Assembly: GCA_948567375.1 (NCBI GenBank)
Contig: OX419759.1
Coordinates: forward strand, 30,853,493-30,917,492
Source: Lunularia cruciata
Taxonomy: Eukaryota; Streptophyta; Marchantiopsida; Lunulariales; Lunulariaceae
Length of the DNA: 64,000 bases
Reading direction: 5' to 3'
This document shows positions 30,767 to 41,439 of the stretch, piece by piece. The position numbers were made by a program, and so were the translations under genes. Every line of letters starts with the position of its first letter. Position 1 is the first letter of the stretch. The notes below the pieces were generated by a model. The model was given only the letters and a program-made list of their open reading frames with translations. It had not been told where the DNA came from and ran no database searches.

Positions 30767-31861
30767 CTATTGAACAAAAAGAACATCCTCTGGTTCCACC
30801 CGTTTGAACGATCCCTTAGGGACCGCCCTCTGCCGAAGTTTAGGTGTCCCTTTCTTACGGAATACAAATACGAGATAAATGTAGGCAGCGTCCCATTCAT
30901 CTTCAGAAATTTGGTTTGCGCCCTCCCCATCACCAAGAGCTCCTAATTTTCGCATCAAATCTCCAAATTCAAGCCGTTGGATGTACTCAGTTACAAAGTC
31001 GTGAAAATTCTGCTTCATAACTAGCTCCAACCCATACTCCTCCGCAAGAGCTACAAATCTAGAAAACGGAACCAGCCACTCTGGACAGTCCACAGCATCC
31101 TCGAGATGAAAATTATACTGGATACCAAAGGGGGGACTCAGGAACTTCTTTTCACTGTAAATGTCCCCAAATTCTATTTTATACACGCTGTTCCCAAATT
31201 CGAGTCCATCAGCAGCCCGCAGCTTCCGAACAATCACATTTGCGTCGGGCATGGTCCCAATGAACATCCCCCCGGGAACAAGCATAGTTGTTATGTTGTG
31301 CAAAGCTTGCCGAGCTCGCTCCTCGGTAGACCACGAATAATGCAAAGTGAATTGACAACTGCAAACGTCGAAAGATGGAACATCTTTAAGTGCCTCATCA
31401 AGAGCAACTTCATAGCAGTCTGCACAAACAAGTCGTGCAGGAAACGTGAAGGGCTTGCGATTTTGTGCGTGATCTGTGTCCCCGTTGTACCTGTTCCTAG
31501 CATCTTCTATGGATCCTTCCGCTATATCTACACCAACATAGTAACTAATCATCGCCTTGTCCCATTTAATCAAATCTCCTCCTTTCCCACAACCTAAATC
31601 GAGAACGGCATCCCCCCGCTTCGCATACAATCTTATCAGAACACTCTTGATCCAGTTATTAAGCTTCTTCAAGTGAATAATAGGACTCGCCTCACGCTCC
31701 TCCCGTGTTTGATTACTGCGATTGCTATAATGTTCGGCAACCTGGCGTGTTATAAGTTTTTGATCGTCTGGCTCCTCACTTGTAGAAATCCGAGCTCTGG
31801 AGCTACGACCACCAGCACCAGGTGAGTCTTCCCGATCTCTCTTATGACCATGCCTGCTCAT
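30767..31861 (-). CDS. mRNA cap guanine-N7 methyltransferase
   Basis: An intact 364-residue ORF, close to the usual plant length (about 370). The enzyme transfers a methyl group from SAM to the N7 of the guanine cap of nuclear pre-mRNA, the last step of cap-0 formation, and acts in the nucleus. Residues 1-35 are a basic, Ser/Arg-rich tail. Residues 45-72 hold the YSNRSNQTREEREASPI and HLKKLNNWIK signature. SAM motif I is VLDLGCGKGGDL (86-97); GVDIAEGSI follows at 110-118. The cap-binding loop lies in CSCQFTLHYSW (167-177), and HLEDAVDCPEWLVPF is at 252-266. All expected segments are present and in one exon, whereas many plant homologues have introns, so this may be a retrocopy under selection or simply an intron-poor gene. 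The start ATG (31861) begins the homologous basic tail. A GGGCCCCCCAC stretch near 32106 may belong to its promoter. Confidence 0.93.
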   Translation of the reverse strand: MSRHGHKRDREDSPGAGGRSSRARISTSEEPDDQKLITRQVAEHYSNRSNQTREEREASPIIHLKKLNNWIKSVLIRLYAKRGDAVLDLGCGKGGDLIKWDKAMISYYVGVDIAEGSIEDARNRYNGDTDHAQNRKPFTFPARLVCADCYEVALDEALKDVPSFDVCSCQFTLHYSWSTEERARQALHNITTMLVPGGMFIGTMPDANVIVRKLRAADGLEFGNSVYKIEFGDIYSEKKFLSPPFGIQYNFHLEDAVDCPEWLVPFSRFVALAEEYGLELVMKQNFHDFVTEYIQRLEFGDLMRKLGALGDGEGANQISEDEWDAAYIYLVFVFRKKGTPKLRQRAVPKGSFKRVEPEDVLFVQ

Positions 31862-32175
31862 CGTGTTGAGTCACTCGGATATGATTCACAAACACTGACA
31901 ACTGCAACTCACATCATCAAAACTAACAAGTCAAACCCTAGAACAATGTCTCTCATCGTGAAATTCCCATCAAACAAAACGATACCAAAATAATAGAGAT
32001 GTTCGGGGGGAAACCCACCTCGATGCCGCGCTACTTCACTTCCAAGAAACGTGTGATCTCATCTCCTCACAATCTCCCTCCCGGTCGGCTCGCTATTTCG
32101 AGCAGCGGGCCCCCCACTTCATTTTCTATCTCCTCGACCTAATTCAAGTCCAACTCATCCATCGAATTCCTGCGA
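31862..32175. promoter_or_regulatory. Probable promoter and 5' UTR of the cap methyltransferase gene
   Basis: The 300 bases upstream of the minus-strand ATG are more GC-rich than the flanks and include GGGCCCCCCAC near 32106-32116, similar to TCP/site II-type promoter elements. No TATA box is obvious, consistent with a housekeeping promoter. The limits are inferred. Confidence 0.35.
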
Positions 32176-32757
32176 GTGCCTCAAAATTCGACGATCTCGA
32201 CTTTCGAGTCCTCTGCCTACTGCTCTTTCATACATTCAGCATGTCAATTGACTTCCACCAGAGACAGACAGAGAACAACTTTCCGAAGCCGAGAAATCGA
32301 ACTTGTTCTCAATGTCCACTCAAGAATTATAGGTACCACATTCCTCGATGAAAAGACACACGAGCCACAGTACGAAACCCAGGATGCCAAACTGATAGAA
32401 TATTCGTGCTTCGTTAAAACATTCTTTCTCCGAGGGTACATGCGTGGTAGTTCTTCAGTCCACTCTATCGGTATATTGGATATGTCGAGGATCACTAATC
32501 TTCAAATTTCCAAATCCGATGTTGTGGATTGCAAGGGTGTTTTAATTTTCAGAAGAAGCTATATCAAACCAGAAATTGTGTTACTTGCAGCTAGTTCATA
32601 CTTTGGTTCCGCTAATATTATTTATTTTTGCTCATTTACTCTAGACACACAAGTGGTTTATTCTATTCTACAACATTGCTCTCTCCTTCTTCTTTTTGTT
32701 TGGCACCAGTTTATCCACCCACAAATGTATTCTTGTTCTATGTTCAAATGTGTTTGA
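32176..32757 (+). other. Divergent 193-codon ORF, not recognised
   Basis: Open plus-strand frame starting about 315 bp from the cap methyltransferase ATG, head to head with it. Translation shows no domain I recognise; the middle is charged and the C-terminal 60 residues are hydrophobic and Cys-rich. The minus strand of 32244-32495 is also open. It could be a lineage-specific gene sharing a bidirectional promoter, a non-coding transcript, or chance. I do not claim a gene. Confidence 0.2.
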
Positions 32758-34009
32758 TTCATAGCATTCACCACACTTCTCTACTCTATTAAGGCCATGG
32801 CCATGCATGCTCACCCTGTTTTGTTTTCATATGAGTAGTGTAAGTTGCAAATAGCTCTCCCTGTAGCAATAGGGAGATATAGTCTCACACGTGGAATGTA
32901 GCCATAGGAAAATATAGTCTCACACTGGGAAATATAGTCTCATGTGGCAAAAGATTATTGCATCATAGCATATATCGGAACATGAGCTTTAGTGGTTTCC
33001 TCCTCGCCCGACAAGTCCTTGTACTAGTGTCATCTACTTTTGTTAGAATATATCATAAAAATAGATTTAAGCACATATCACTTCTAATAATTTTTTTCAA
33101 TTGGTTCATCATTTATTTCCGGGTTCTACATGCAAAACAGTCCTTACATTTATTGATTTTGTATACACTAGACTTTAGTAAGATTCAAGTATGCAAAACA
33201 GTCCTTATATTTATTGACTTTATATCACTAGACTTTAGTAAGATTTGGGCGGATCTCAATGAGCAAATACCAACTCACACCCTTACAAGTATCCTCTATC
33301 AAACATTGCTATGAAATAGAGTTAGGATTCTCTCCTATGGAGGGAAAGGCTCAAGAGTTGCGCTTCATGCTTACCCCTTGATAAAGGACTTTAGTTTTAC
33401 ATCCAAGGAGTTCACCAAAACATTCCAACTACACCTCGATCTCTATCTCATATCTTGCACTTCTTGGGCTACTAGATCAATATGCATGCAGTTCAAGCTA
33501 TGACACACAAAGTATAAACATTTTACAATGGGTAATTGAAGAGCACACTAAAATGTATGATACCATCCAAGATACAGATCCTATAGCCACACTATCCTAG
33601 GTACAAATTAAGTAATGCTTGGACTTAATGAGACTACCTCCTCGTAATCTGAGACCAGACATCATCACATGCATAGACTAGTAATGTACTTTGCTTGATG
33701 TGGTGGTTGTGAACACCTTATAAGTAGATTTGTTGGCAACTCTACTCATAAGGGGCATAAGCTTACATTAAGGCAAGAGCAGCAATGATCATTGTCATCC
33801 AAGGAAAGGAGGACTATTATGCACAATGGCTACCCTTTGATACCTTTATAGTTTTGGGAATTGAGATTTAGTGCACTTTTGTCACTACTTCAATGGTCTA
33901 CTTAGAAAAGCAACACAAGTTTCCTTGTTAAAGAGAGGGTTATAGTTGTCTCTAGTTATACTCATATCCTACTATTGGCAAACCATCTCCAAGCTTAGGT
34001 CTTCATAGA
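32758..34009. other. Non-coding stretch with a 61-bp tandem repeat
   Basis: TGCAAAACAGTCCTTA starts at 33131 and 33192, giving a 61-bp duplicated unit that ends near 33247 with a small deletion in the second copy. AATATAGTCTCACAC-type short repeats occur at 32877-32942. No gene recognised. Confidence 0.55.
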
Positions 34010-34577
34010 TGTAATACCATTAGTTAGACATATTATCTAAATGTGGAAATTGGCTTGGTAATATCTGGAAGGATTTTATATATGATGGTCTAAGTAGATC
34101 AGATAGAGGTGTCACCAAAATAGTGCTTCCACTAATAGGGTAGAGGCCAAAATACCCTAAAAACTTCAAAGTCAATTTTGGAGGCCTAAACGGATGAGTT
34201 AGGGCTCAAAAATAGAAAATTTTGCTCCTCTCCAAATGAAAAGGTGTTGCTTTTATTCCTCTCTCTCTCTCTCTCCCCCCCTCTTCCTCTCCCTTCCTCC
34301 TTCCTTCCCCGTCTCATTAGAGCTTTTAAATGGTACCTCAAACATGATGTTTTGAGCTTCCTACAAGAAGATTCTCTAAAGATTCCTTTGGTCAAACTTG
34401 TTTGACCAACCAAATAGGACAAAAATTGACATATCACCAATCCATGCATTTGAGCTCCCTTTGAATGGATCTTCCTTGCCATATAATAAAGACAAGGTGC
34501 TCCTTTGGGGTATCAGAGTATTGAGGGATGAAGCCTTGTGTTTCTCTTGAGTGTTCTCTTGTCCTTGAAACATTACG
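34010..34577 (+). repeat. Solo LTR of the gypsy-2 family, copy B
   Basis: 568 bp, shorter than the 735-bp relatives because of internal deletions, TGTAATACC to CATTACG. A perfect 5-bp duplication, ATAGA, flanks it (34005-34009 and 34578-34582), marking it as a true insertion reduced by LTR-LTR recombination. Contains a CT-rich microsatellite near 34258-34310. Confidence 0.88.
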
Positions 34578-34863
34578 ATAGACAAGTAATAATAGGATTG
34601 TCCAATATATTCAGAGCACTCCCTCACAACTTACCATGTATACCATTGGAGTACGTCTATCATACAATTCAGCAATAGATTACTTTGTTGCAAAATGCTT
34701 TGTTGCTTTCTCTTTTGCTTGGCTTGGAGGCATAGTACTACTTCAATTTTTAGCCTTTCTGATTCATTAGTACTCAGTTCTCCATTTCTCCATTCTCCTC
34801 TCTTTTGGTTTTCCTTTGAGATATACTATTAGGACTTTTTGCTTGCTTGTTTATATGTCATGT

Positions 34864-35561
34864 TGTAATACTCCAAGGACAAGAAAAGAGAGAAAACACA
34901 AATTACACACTCAACATTTGGTGCCCCAAAGGAGCACCTTCTCTTTATTATATAGACAAAGAGGATCTCCTCCAAGAAAGCTCCACCATAGGATTAGGCA
35001 CACAGATAGATGACATATCATCAAGCTCCACCCTTGGATTACTTACTTGGATGGGTGACATGTTGGTCTAGGTCCTATCTGGTTGGTCAAACAAGCTTTG
35101 ACCGGGGGGGATCTTTTAGGGAATCTTCCTGTATGAGTCTCAAAATTACGTAAGGTACCATTGAAATGCTCTCAATGAGACAAACCGGGGGGGAGGGGGA
35201 ATTGTACATTTTCAATGCTTAATTCATCCGTTTAGGCCTCCGAAATTGCCTTCAAAGATTTCAGGCATATTTTGGTTCTTACTCTATTAGTAGAAGTCTC
35301 CTTTTGGTGATACCTCTTTCTGATCTGTTTAGTCCATCATGTGTAACATCCTTCCAGATTTTACCAAACCAATTCTCACCGTAAATCATATGTCTAGCTA
35401 TTGGTTCTAAGGTTCTCAAGTCTATTTTGGTTTCTGCTCTATTAGTAAAAGTACTCTTCTGGTGATACTTCTATCTGATCTATTTTGACCATCATGCATA
35501 ACATCATTCTTACCAAACCAAATTTCACATCTAGATCATATGGCTAGCTCATGGTATTATA
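34864..35561 (-). repeat. gypsy-2 3' LTR
   Basis: 698 bp; last bases TATTATA where the 5' LTR has TATTACA, a C to T change at the end. AAAAGGAGGGAGGTC on the minus strand beside 35561 is the polypurine tract. Confidence 0.9.
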
Positions 35562-35574
35562 GACCTCCCTCCTT

Positions 35575-35796
35575 TTAAGACGCAACGTCCTTGTTGTGCA
35601 ATTGTTGCTCAAATGCTTTCACCAACACCGGTGCATGTGTCAAATTGGCAGCAGGCTCCCATGTTGCTTCATAGAGGGGGTAACCTGTCCACTGTACAAG
35701 ATAGTCTACCCAAGGATGGCGAGTACCACGCATGTGTTTTTGGAGAATACGCTCCACTTCATATTCTTTTGTGCCATCAATGAGTGTCAAACACAA
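35575..35796 (-). pseudogene. gypsy-2 chromodomain (C-terminus of Pol)
   Basis: YEVERILQKHMRG, then YLVQWTGYPLYEATWEP and HAPVLVKAFEQQL: a chromodomain with the aromatic cage positions Y, W and W largely retained. In chromoviruses this module follows integrase and steers integration toward marked chromatin. It reads open for 73 codons, but upstream pol is broken. Confidence 0.85.
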
Positions 35797-35965
35797 TTGA
35801 ATGTCTTGTGTGGAATGACCCTGGCCTGATCAAGGAGCATATTGGTGTAGTAGGGAAACATGGAACACTAGATGGATCTTCATGTGTGGTGGTAGCTCAA
35901 GGTGATAAGCCACAGTGCCGACATGATGAAGAATCAAGAAAGTCTCAATAAAATGAGGTCTGAGC

Positions 35966-37310
35966 TTACGAGGTCCAACTAATGTCGTTACCCACACTTG
36001 ATCCCCCAACATTGAGCTCCATGTGCCTACGATGTGCATTAGCATATTGCTTCTGTTGATTTTGTGCAATCTGTAATCTGTGCTTGGCGCTCTCCACACC
36101 GTGTTGGATTCTAGAAACAAATGTGTTGACGGCATCAACCTTGGTAGCCACTGGACGGATCTTCATCAAGCTAGAAGGTGTGAAGGGATACTCACCATAC
36201 ATGAGAAAGAACGGAGTGACTTGGGTGGATGCATTCATTGAATTGTTGTAAGTGAATTCCACCAACGGGAGTAGGGTGTCCCACCTCTCTTGCTCTTCTA
36301 AAGTGAAGTTGCGTAACATGTCTTCAATCGTGCAATTAGCCCGCTTTGTTTGGCCATCTGTTTGTGGGTGATAAGTTGTGGACATGGCCAACTTGGTTTT
36401 GAAGAAACCAAAGAGTGTTTGCCAAAACAAATTGGTGAATTGAGTGCCTCTATCGGTGATAAGTACTCTAGACAGGCCATGGTGAGAGAAGACAACATCT
36501 AAGTATAATTGAGCTAGTTGTGGAGCGGTCACATCCTTGGTGGTAGGGCATACATGAATCATTTTGCTGAGCCGGTCCACAAAGACCATGATGGAGTCAA
36601 ACCCTGAGGTGGTCTTGGGTAATTCACAAACGAGATCCATACTCACTTGTTCCCAACGTTGGGTAGGTGTGCGGAGAGGTTGAAGGAGCACTACAGGAGC
36701 TTTGATTAGAGGCTTTGTTTTTTTGACAAAGTAGGCAGCTACGCACGTAGTCCATCATGTTGTTGCTCATCTTGGGCCAATAGTAATGACAATGGATTGC
36801 ATCCAAGGTCTTATCCACTCCGATAGGACTTGCAATGGCCAAATCATGACATTTTGCTAGAATGGTGATGCGTAATTCTAAGACATTTGGGATCCATAAT
36901 CTACCATCACAAAAGGTGAGTCCTTGGGTGCTGGTGACATCTTTGGATGATTGCGCTTCTACAATCAGCGGATCGGTTTTTGTAGTAGCCAGAATCTTTG
37001 GCCAGAATTTAGAGTTAATCTTAACCTCTACCACCAAGTTGTTTGCCATTGGCATGCGGGTGAATGTATCTACAAGTTGCTTCTTACCTTCCATGTAGGT
37101 GATTGACTTGTTGAAGCATTGTCGCCACTCTGCCCACCAAATCTGGCGATGAGATAGATCCTTTTGCGTCTTGAGGTAGACTAGAGGTTTGTGGTCTGTC
37201 TCTACTACAAATGCCTTCTTGCCCAAATAGTGCTTCCAATGCTTGGTTGCCAGAACAATGGCCAGCTCTTCTTGTTCTATGGTGTGGTAGTTGCACTCTA
37301 CCGATAACAA
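35966..37310 (-). pseudogene. gypsy-2 RNase H C-terminus and integrase
   Basis: From 37310 the minus strand gives YHTIEQEELAIVLATKHWKHYL and VVETDHKPLVYL (RNase H). It then gives the integrase zinc finger (IHCHYYWPKM to SCLLCQKNKA) and, after a frame change near 36690, the core with VSMDLVCELP, LITDRGTQFTNLFW and HPQTDGQTKRANC. The catalytic Asp residues are present; the Glu position of the usual QTERVN-type motif reads Lys (QTKRAN). The C-terminal half (LVEFTYNNSMNAST, FFLMYGEYPF) is well preserved. Confidence 0.85.
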
Positions 37311-37416
37311 CTTTCAAGAGAAATATGTAATTGGATGCCATCCGTCATGCCACTCTTGTTGTAGGACTGCTCCTATTGCTACGCTTGATGCATCTACAGC
37401 CAACTTGATTGGTCGC

Positions 37417-37548
37417 TTTGGGTCATACCACTTCAAGATTAGTGCATGTAGCAAGGCAACTTTCAATTCTTGAAAGGCCAACTTTGGGTCATACCACTTC
37501 AAGATTAGTGCATGTAGCAAGGCAACTTTCAATTCTTGAAAGGCTAAC
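37417..37548 (-). repeat. 66-bp in-frame tandem duplication in gypsy-2 RNase H
   Basis: TTTGGGTCATACCACTTCAA starts at 37417 and 37483. The two 66-bp units differ by one base, so 22 codons are duplicated without a frame change. Confidence 0.88.
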
Positions 37549-37604
37549 TCTTGTGCAGTTCTCCATGTCCACTTCCTCTCCTTGCCAAGTAGTGTCGTTA
37601 AAGG

Positions 37605-38958
37605 CTATGCAACCTTGGAGAAGTCCTTGACAAATCTACGATAGAATCCCATCAACCCCAAGAAGCTCTTGAGTTGAGTCTGATCTTCTGGGGCACGCCA
37701 TTTTTGAATGACCTCTATTTTATTTGTCAATACTTGAATGCCCTCTACACTTACTCTATGCCCCAAGTAGTCTACTTCAGACTTGCTAAACTCGCACTTT
37801 GAGATTTTGGCGTACAATGGATTCTGCCTTAGAATCTGGAGGACTTTTCGTATATGTTGTTTGTGTTCCATCATTGTGCTACTATATACTAAGATATCAT
37901 CCAAGAAGATGATAACATACTTATCCAAGTATGGATGAAATATGTCATTCATTAGACTCATGAAAGTGGCAGGTGCATTGGTGAGGCCAAAAGGCATCAC
38001 AAGATACTTGAAGTGGCCATACCTGCTTCGAAAGGCAATTTTGTACACATCCTCCTCTGCATTTGGATTTGATTGTAACCGCTCCGCAAGTCTTATTGGT
38101 GAAGTATCTTGCTCCATGGAGTTGATCAAACAGGTCATCCATGCAAGGTAAGGGGTATTTGTTCTTCACCATTTGCTGATTGAGACCTCGATAGTCAATG
38201 CACATGCGCATTGTACTATCCTTCTTCTTCACAAACAAGATAGGAGCCCCATATGGTGATACGTTAGGTTGGATGAACCCCTTCTACAACATCTCCTCAA
38301 TTTGAGTCTTACACTCCTCCAACTCATGAGGTGATATGCAATATAGGGCCTTACAAGGAGGTGTCTTCCCCGGGAGTGTCTCAATTTTATGATCTACTCT
38401 CCTTTTTGGTAGTAATCTTGAGGGTAGATCATTGTGAAAGACATCTTGAAATTCATCCACTACAGCCTTCAATTTCTCAAGAACTTTTCCATCAAGTTTT
38501 GCACTCTGGACTTCTCTTATTAGACCCATGAAACATCTATCGGTCTTATAGACATTTGCCGTCCCTATGACATATAGAGGCAGATCCTGCTTGGGTGATT
38601 TTTCCTTAACCCCAATGATTGACCATTGGTGGGTTCTCACTACTTTCTTCCTCCAATCTACCATAGGGTTGTAATGCTCCATCCATGGCATGCCTAAGAT
38701 TGCATCATAACGAGCTAATTGTATCACTCGCCACTTAATTGCTTCCTGATATTCTCCTATAGAGAGTGTTACCCATCTAGGTAATGATTCAATCCTCTCT
38801 ATTTTCTCATTAAGCAACTCTACTTCTTCACTCCTATCTCTCTCTAGATCCATTCCCAATCTTATTGCAATAGAGCAAGATAAGAAATTATTTGTTAATC
38901 TTGGATTGATTAATACTCTCACTTGATTGCCTTCTAGGACTCCTTTCACGACAATCAA
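37605..38958 (-). pseudogene. gypsy-2 protease and reverse transcriptase
   Basis: 38958-38284 covers the protease and the RT entry. The DSG active site is replaced by INPRLTNNF; the flap and AILGMPWMEHYNP remain. RT follows in two frames: [20 protein letters not shown] (38238 onward) and [31 protein letters not shown] (active site), [12 protein letters not shown] (38138-37605). Frame shifts near 38100 and a stop near 38284 break it. Confidence 0.85.
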
Positions 38959-39819
38959 TTATGAGGTTGCCTTTCAGGATCTTTGTGCATTAGTCTTCTT
39001 CCTTCCTTTGCTTCTCTTCTTCCTTATTGATCCAGTAAGGCCGTGAGGTACATTTATTGGTGATCTTTGTTTTCCGAAGTGATTTCTACCTCTTCCTCTT
39101 CAATGAACCTCTCCATGTTGTTCAAAGATTACCTATACAAAGGCCGAGGGCCTCTAGGGAAACAAGTGCGACAGTTGGTAGATATGTGCCCAATACGGCC
39201 ACAATTGTAACAACAGCGTTGTTCTCCTCAAGTTCCTTTTCCTTGTGGGACTCCATCTCTTTGTTCTTCTACCCGCCCACGTTCCCCTTGAAGCGGTTGT
39301 GCTCCTCTATCTCAAAATCAAAGGTTGCCCAATTCCATCGGTATTGGTCAACCTATGTGTGGCATTTCTACCCAATAATGTTGAGGTGGAACTACTCCTT
39401 CACCTCCATCCAATGCTCCTGCTATTCTCTGTGCACAAGCAATGGCTTCAAATACCGTGCAAGGATTTTGCACCATAACTTCTTGGCAAATCCGCTCCTT
39501 TAACCCTCGTTTGAAATTGTTGAGAGCCTCTGCTGGACTCATATTGGTTATTGCAACTTGTAGATCCAAAAATGCATCCACATACTCTTGTATGCTATTC
39601 TTCTATCTCAATCCCCATAGTCGAGTTTGAGTCATCTGCACAAAATCCATTGATTGGAAATTCTTTAGCAATCCTTCTTGCATTGTTGTCCACGTGACCT
39701 CTCTTCTCTCTGCCAACATGGATCATTCCCAAGCATCATACCATGTGAGGGCTTTATTGGTCAAGTACTCACATGCAACCACACCTGCAGCATGCTCCGT
39801 GATCTCTATTGAGAACAAT
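38959..39819 (-). pseudogene. gypsy-2 Gag, C-terminal part with zinc knuckle
   Basis: On the minus strand ALTWYDAWE near 39730, then AFLDLQVAITNMSPAEALNNFKRGLKERI (39581-39480), then a CYNCGRIGHISTNC knuckle near 39165-39210. Stops lie between the pieces. The N-terminal part is displaced to 45438-45740 by the gypsy-3 insertion. Confidence 0.78.
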
Positions 39820-39889
39820 TATAACAATATGGAGTTTAATGACGAAGTTAATCGGGCTTACGAAGTAGAGAATAAGACAAAATAGCCTA

Positions 39890-40110
39890 GAATATTCTAG
39901 AAGCATCTAAGAAGCTTCTTAGGAAGCTTCCCAACTAGTTAACTTGCGCCCTAAGCAGGTAGCTTCTAGAAGGAAGCTTCTAAAAGCTTCTAACTAGCTT
40001 AGCTTGCACGCCAAGTAGGTGGCTTCTAGAAGGAAGCTTCTTGAGAAGCTTCCTAGTTAACTTGGCTTGCACTCCAAGAAAGCGGCTCAAGGAAGCTTCT
40101 TGAGAAGCTT
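39890..40110 (+). promoter_or_regulatory. Heat-shock-element cluster in gypsy-3 LTR
   Basis: GAATATTCTAGAA at 39890-39902 is a perfect three-module heat shock element (GAAnnTTCnnGAA). It is followed by many GAAGCTTC palindromes, which are two-module sites, down to about 40110. The same perfect site is at 45084-45096 in the 3' LTR. The cluster ends shortly before the TATA box, the arrangement expected of an enhancer bound by heat shock factors. Confidence 0.7.
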
Positions 40111-40130
40111 CAAGGGTCTTGTATGCTACC

Positions 40131-40138
40131 TATAAATA
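40131..40138 (+). promoter_or_regulatory. TATA box in gypsy-3 5' LTR
   Basis: TATAAATA, with the same motif at 45325-45332 in the 3' LTR. The start site probably lies near 40160. Confidence 0.75.
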
Positions 40139-40244
40139 CCAAGGCCGAAGCTCATGCTAGGCATTTGGAGTTTTTCCCTCATTCAAGTGTCCCAATGTGA
40201 GTTTCCATTCTCCTATTTCTCTCCTCGGTTTTGGTCTTTTACAT

Positions 40245-40256
40245 TGGTATCAGAGC
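40245..40256 (+). promoter_or_regulatory. gypsy-3 primer binding site (initiator tRNA-Met)
   Basis: TGGTATCAGAGC one base after the 5' LTR, the classical plant LTR-element primer site. Confidence 0.88.
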
Positions 40257-40514
40257 AGGAATGGGATGGATGGAATTTATGGACCACCAAATCCACTTCC
40301 GCCAAACCATTGGGACTTTCATGTCCAGATATTACCAAAGCATCGTTTCACACAATTCATCACCTCACGCTTTGGGCAGGATTTTCTACATATGATCACC
40401 GTGTCAGAGGAACCCTTGATACTTCCAGTTGTAACTTATGGAGAACGGTGGACATGTTGTATTTATGTGTTAATCAACTAGATAAATTGAGAGTAGTGGA
40501 ATAGAGTAGTAGCG

Positions 40515-41419
40515 ATGGCGGCAATACCGGATGTTATCCTTGCAATGCAACAACAAATCAAGCATCTTACTCGATTGTTGGATGAACGAGACCAGCAACG
40601 ACGAGAACAGATAGACAGAGCGCCAGTTCGAGATGGAGAAGATCGCATTCGATTTCTGAAACCCAAGGTGTTTGAAGGCAAGAATCTTCCAGGCATAGTG
40701 GAGAATTTTGTGTTTGATTGTGAACGTTACTTTGAAGCCACCAATCTTCAAGACGAGCGGAAACAAATTCTCTTGGCTTCTAGCCAGTTGGATGGCGTGG
40801 CAAAACTTTGGTGGCGATTCCAAGTAGAAAGAGCTGAACGACAAATTGTTACACCGATTTTGACATGGGCAGAATTCAAGGATGCAATACTTGGTCGATT
40901 TCAGACTATAAATGCCACCCGAGCTGCACGAGATAAATTGGCGGAGTTGAGGCAGATTGGCTCAGTGAGAAGCTACATCACACAAGTTCAGAATATCATC
41001 ATGCAAATTCCAGATATCCAAGAAGGTGAAATTCTGGACGATTTGTGCGAGGATTGAAGTCACGAACCAGATTGGAGGTGACCATGCGAGAGCCATAGAA
41101 CGTAGAAGAAGCCATGCAATTGGCTGAGCATTTTGATTCCTTAGTTGCAACAACTTGGTCTTGACCTCGACCTACACAAAACCTACTCGTACCATGAGTG
41201 GAAGAACCGGTACCAATGGAGATTGATGCTATCCAGCGAAGACCACTTGGCACAGCAGATAGAGAAAGATTACGACAAAATGGAGGTTGCTTTTATTGTT
41301 GCCAATTGGGGCATCGCATTGCTGAATGTCCACTCAAGAATGGACGACCTCGACAAGTTGCCCAAGTGGAGGTTGTGGAGCGGAATGATCCGGGAAATGA
41401 GGAATCCCAGTAGGAGATT
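40515..41419 (+). pseudogene. gypsy-3 Gag
   Basis: 40515-41057 encodes a Gag core (FLKPKVFEGK, KLWWRFQVERAE, WAEFKDAILGRFQ, GSVRSYITQVQNI). It then breaks; 41198-41413, in another frame, has PVPMEIDAIQ and the zinc knuckle CFYCCQLGHRIAECP (CX2CX4HX4C). At least two frame changes and two stops lie between 41057 and 41200. Confidence 0.82.
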
Positions 41420-41439
41420 TCGAGCCGCCTACTGGGAGC

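Larger units (their letters stand above)
39820..40243 (+). repeat. gypsy-3 5' LTR
   Basis: 424 bp; begins TATAAC (the 3' LTR has TGTAAC) and ends TTTTACA. Rich in AAGCTTC/GAAGCTT palindromes upstream of the TATA box. Confidence 0.93.

Noticed and set aside
30530-30946. 138-codon plus-strand ORF
   Set aside because: Overlaps the C-terminus of the intact cap methyltransferase on the other strand; no domain.
31106-31597. 163-codon plus-strand ORF
   Set aside because: Antisense shadow of the cap methyltransferase coding region.
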